DNA of 7,233 nucleotides, from NCBI GenBank assembly GCA_030043865.1, contig JASHWZ010000015.1:1-7233 (forward strand), read 5' to 3'. Source of the DNA: Thermoplasmata archaeon (GTDB taxonomy: Archaea; Thermoplasmatota; Thermoplasmata; Lutacidiplasmatales; UBA184). A program made the position numbers and the translations under genes. The notes under the pieces are model-generated. The model made no database searches. It was not told the origin of the DNA and saw nothing but the letters and a program-made list of their open reading frames with translations. Shown here in pieces: positions 5,917 through 7,233 of the stretch (the stretch's first letter is position 1; each line of letters opens with the position of its first letter).

Positions 5917-7184
5917 GCGCGCGGACGGTGCGCCCCGGAGTCGCCCACGGAACGGTGCGAGCTCCGCCGTCGAAGAGCTACACGCATCGCGCGCTCGTGG
6001 CGGCTCACCTGTCCGGGCGCCGGTACATTGTCGACCGTCCGCTGGTCGCGGACGATACCCGTGCCACGGCCTCCGCGATCCGGCGCCTCGGTTCTTCGGT
6101 TCGGGTCGCGGCGGGGCGATGGACCGTTCGCCCCGACCGACGCGACCACTCCCGCCGGGTTTCGATCAATTGCGGGGAGTCGGGTACGACGCTGCGCCTC
6201 GTCGCCCCGCTCGCCGCGCTGTCCGGGCGACGGGTCCGGCTCGAGGGACGCGGGCGACTTCCCCGTCGCCCGATCTCCGCGCTCTTTCGAGCGCTCGAGC
6301 ATCTCGGCGCGACGTGCCGAACGCCGGCCGACGGGTCGGGTCTCCCCGCGGTCGTGGAGGGGCCGCTGCACGGCGGCACGGTCCGGTTGGACGCGTCGCA
6401 GAGCTCGCAGTTCGCCTCCGCCCTTCTGCTCGCGCTGCCGACCGTCCAGGGACCGTCCCGGCTCGACCTCGTCGGACCGATCGTGTCGGAACCGTACATC
6501 GAAGCGACCCTGCGGGTACTCGACTATCACGGGGTCGAGTACCACCGGCGCGGCCGGCGATTCTACCTACCCGGCGGGCAGCGATATCGGGGAACTCGAT
6601 TCGATGTCCCGGGAGACGCGTCCTCCGCGGCCTACCTCTGGGGCGCGGCCGCCCTTACCGGGGGCCGAGTGAGCGTCACCGGTGTGCCCTCCGGCTGGCC
6701 TCAGGCCGACCTCGCGATCCTGGAGCTGCTAGGGCGGGCCGGGGCGAACGTCCGCGCGAACGGCCGAGCAACGACGGTGGAAGGGCGGCCGCTCCATCCG
6801 TTCACGGCGGACTTGACCCGCTCTCCCGACATGTACCCTCTGGCCGGCGTGATCGCCGCGGCCGCTCCCGGGACGAGTCAGCTGACCGGCGCGCCCCACA
6901 TCGTCTTCAAGGAGTCCGACCGAAGGGCCGGCACGATCCGGATCGTCCGCGCGCTCGGCGCGGAGGTCCGCTCCGATCGCGAGGGCCTCACGATCCGGGG
7001 TCGCGCTCCGCTCCGACCGGTCCGCCTACCCGACCTCGACGACCACCGACTCGTGATGAGCGCCGCGGTCGGCGCGCTCGCCGCGACCGGACCCTCGTCG
7101 ATCGGTGACGCGTCCGCGGTCCGGAAATCGTTCCCCGACTTCTGGAGCGTGCTCGACGCACTCCGGGAGGGGGCGGACGCATGA
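5913..7184 (+). CDS. aroA: 3-Phosphoshikimate 1-carboxyvinyltransferase (EPSP synthase)
   Basis: Transfers the enolpyruvyl group of PEP to shikimate 3-phosphate. The 423-residue length is normal. Seen in order: APPSKSYTHRA with K21, S22 and R26 (17-27), the PEP-loop CGESGTTLRL (87-96), SQSSQFASALLLALP (162-176), EPYIEATLRVL (193-203), VPGDASSAAYLW (232-243), the catalytic aspartate D306 in SPDMYP, E334 in KESDR (333-337), DDHRLVMSAAV (376-386) and K405 in VRKSFPDFW. All main catalytic residues are present. In the PEP loop the position of E. coli Pro101 is Leu96; Leu also occurs there in Bacillus-type enzymes, so it need not mean altered inhibitor sensitivity. The GTG start at 5913 overlaps the aroK stop in a GTGA junction and has GGAGG at 5902-5906. 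The stop overlaps aroC in ATGA. Confidence 0.96.
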   Translation: MSARTVRPGVAHGTVRAPPSKSYTHRALVAAHLSGRRYIVDRPLVADDTRATASAIRRLGSSVRVAAGRWTVRPDRRDHSRRVSINCGESGTTLRLVAPLAALSGRRVRLEGRGRLPRRPISALFRALEHLGATCRTPADGSGLPAVVEGPLHGGTVRLDASQSSQFASALLLALPTVQGPSRLDLVGPIVSEPYIEATLRVLDYHGVEYHRRGRRFYLPGGQRYRGTRFDVPGDASSAAYLWGAAALTGGRVSVTGVPSGWPQADLAILELLGRAGANVRANGRATTVEGRPLHPFTADLTRSPDMYPLAGVIAAAAPGTSQLTGAPHIVFKESDRRAGTIRIVRALGAEVRSDREGLTIRGRAPLRPVRLPDLDDHRLVMSAAVGALAATGPSSIGDASAVRKSFPDFWSVLDALREGADA

Positions 7185-7233
7185 TGGAGTTCGGAGAGAG
7201 GTTCCGGGTGGCGGTGTTCGGCAGCAGCCACGG
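7181..7233 (+). CDS. aroC: Chorismate synthase, N-terminal fragment cut by the window edge
   Basis: Only about 17 codons are visible. They read MMEFGERFRVAVFGSSHG, a clear match to the chorismate synthase start (FG-x-x-FR-...-G-x-SHG), including the conserved active-site histidine at position 17. The enzyme makes chorismate from EPSP and needs reduced FMN. Two adjacent ATG codons (7181 and 7184) could start it; 7181 is preferred because it overlaps the aroA stop as ATGA and is closer to GGGAGG at 7165-7170. The family motif is usually GESHG; Ser replaces Glu here. Identity rests on a short but distinctive stretch plus the expected place at the end of the pathway-ordered operon. Confidence 0.88.
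   Translation, partial: MMEFGERFRVAVFGSSH

Noticed and set aside
5999..6010. Leu instead of Pro in the EPSP synthase PEP loop (residue 96) as a sign of glyphosate tolerance
   Set aside because: Leu at this site occurs in ordinary Bacillus-type enzymes, the key glycine is kept, and sequence alone cannot predict tolerance. The loop itself lies near 6171-6200.

Overview
The window is very G+C-rich DNA that reads as archaeal. The shikimate genes are the archaeal versions: an ADTH synthase (aroA') and dehydroquinate synthase II (aroB') in place of bacterial DAHP and DHQ synthases, and a GHMP-type shikimate kinase. TATA-like boxes lie 25-27 bases before apparently leaderless start codons, while genes inside the operon have Shine-Dalgarno (SD) sites or overlapping stop/start codons. 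The proteins are arginine-rich but lack the acidic bias of haloarchaea. A high-GC Thermoplasmatota-like archaeon is my best guess; this is inference only.

Left part (1-1556): two divergent genes. On the minus strand is the N-terminal two-thirds or so of a class III (CaiB/BaiF) CoA-transferase, running off the window edge and starting with GTG at 728. On the plus strand is a TenA/PqqC-like protein of the heme-oxygenase-like fold with a candidate diiron ligand set. The 87 bases between their starts hold two facing TATA-like boxes and, almost exactly midway, a 16-bp perfect palindrome with further symmetric flanks, a good candidate operator.

Middle (1557-1751): a 195-base gene-free stretch that looks like a regulatory leader. 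A TATA-like box overlaps the stop of the upstream gene. It sits 27 bases before a possible leaderless 23-codon ORF that ends Trp-Leu-Trp-stop. Next come a strong hairpin made from two tandem GGGAGG(G)CGCC copies, then a stem in which CCTCC covers the GGAGG ribosome-binding site of aroA'. Both tandem copies are complementary to the segment holding that CCTCC, so the parts form a set of mutually exclusive structures resembling a bacterial translational attenuator. This is the most interesting signal in the window, and it is inferred, not proven.

Right part (1752-7233): a tightly packed shikimate/chorismate operon in the exact order of the reactions: aroA' (ADTH synthase), aroB' (DHQ synthase II), a fused aroD-aroE (dehydroquinase plus shikimate dehydrogenase), archaeal aroK, aroA (EPSP synthase) and the first codons of aroC (chorismate synthase). 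Junctions are a 12-base gap and then overlaps of 1, 13, 4 and 4 bases, suggesting coupled translation. Together they would convert aspartate semialdehyde plus a deoxyketohexose phosphate to chorismate, the precursor of Trp, Phe and Tyr, which would make Trp sensing by the leader biologically sensible.
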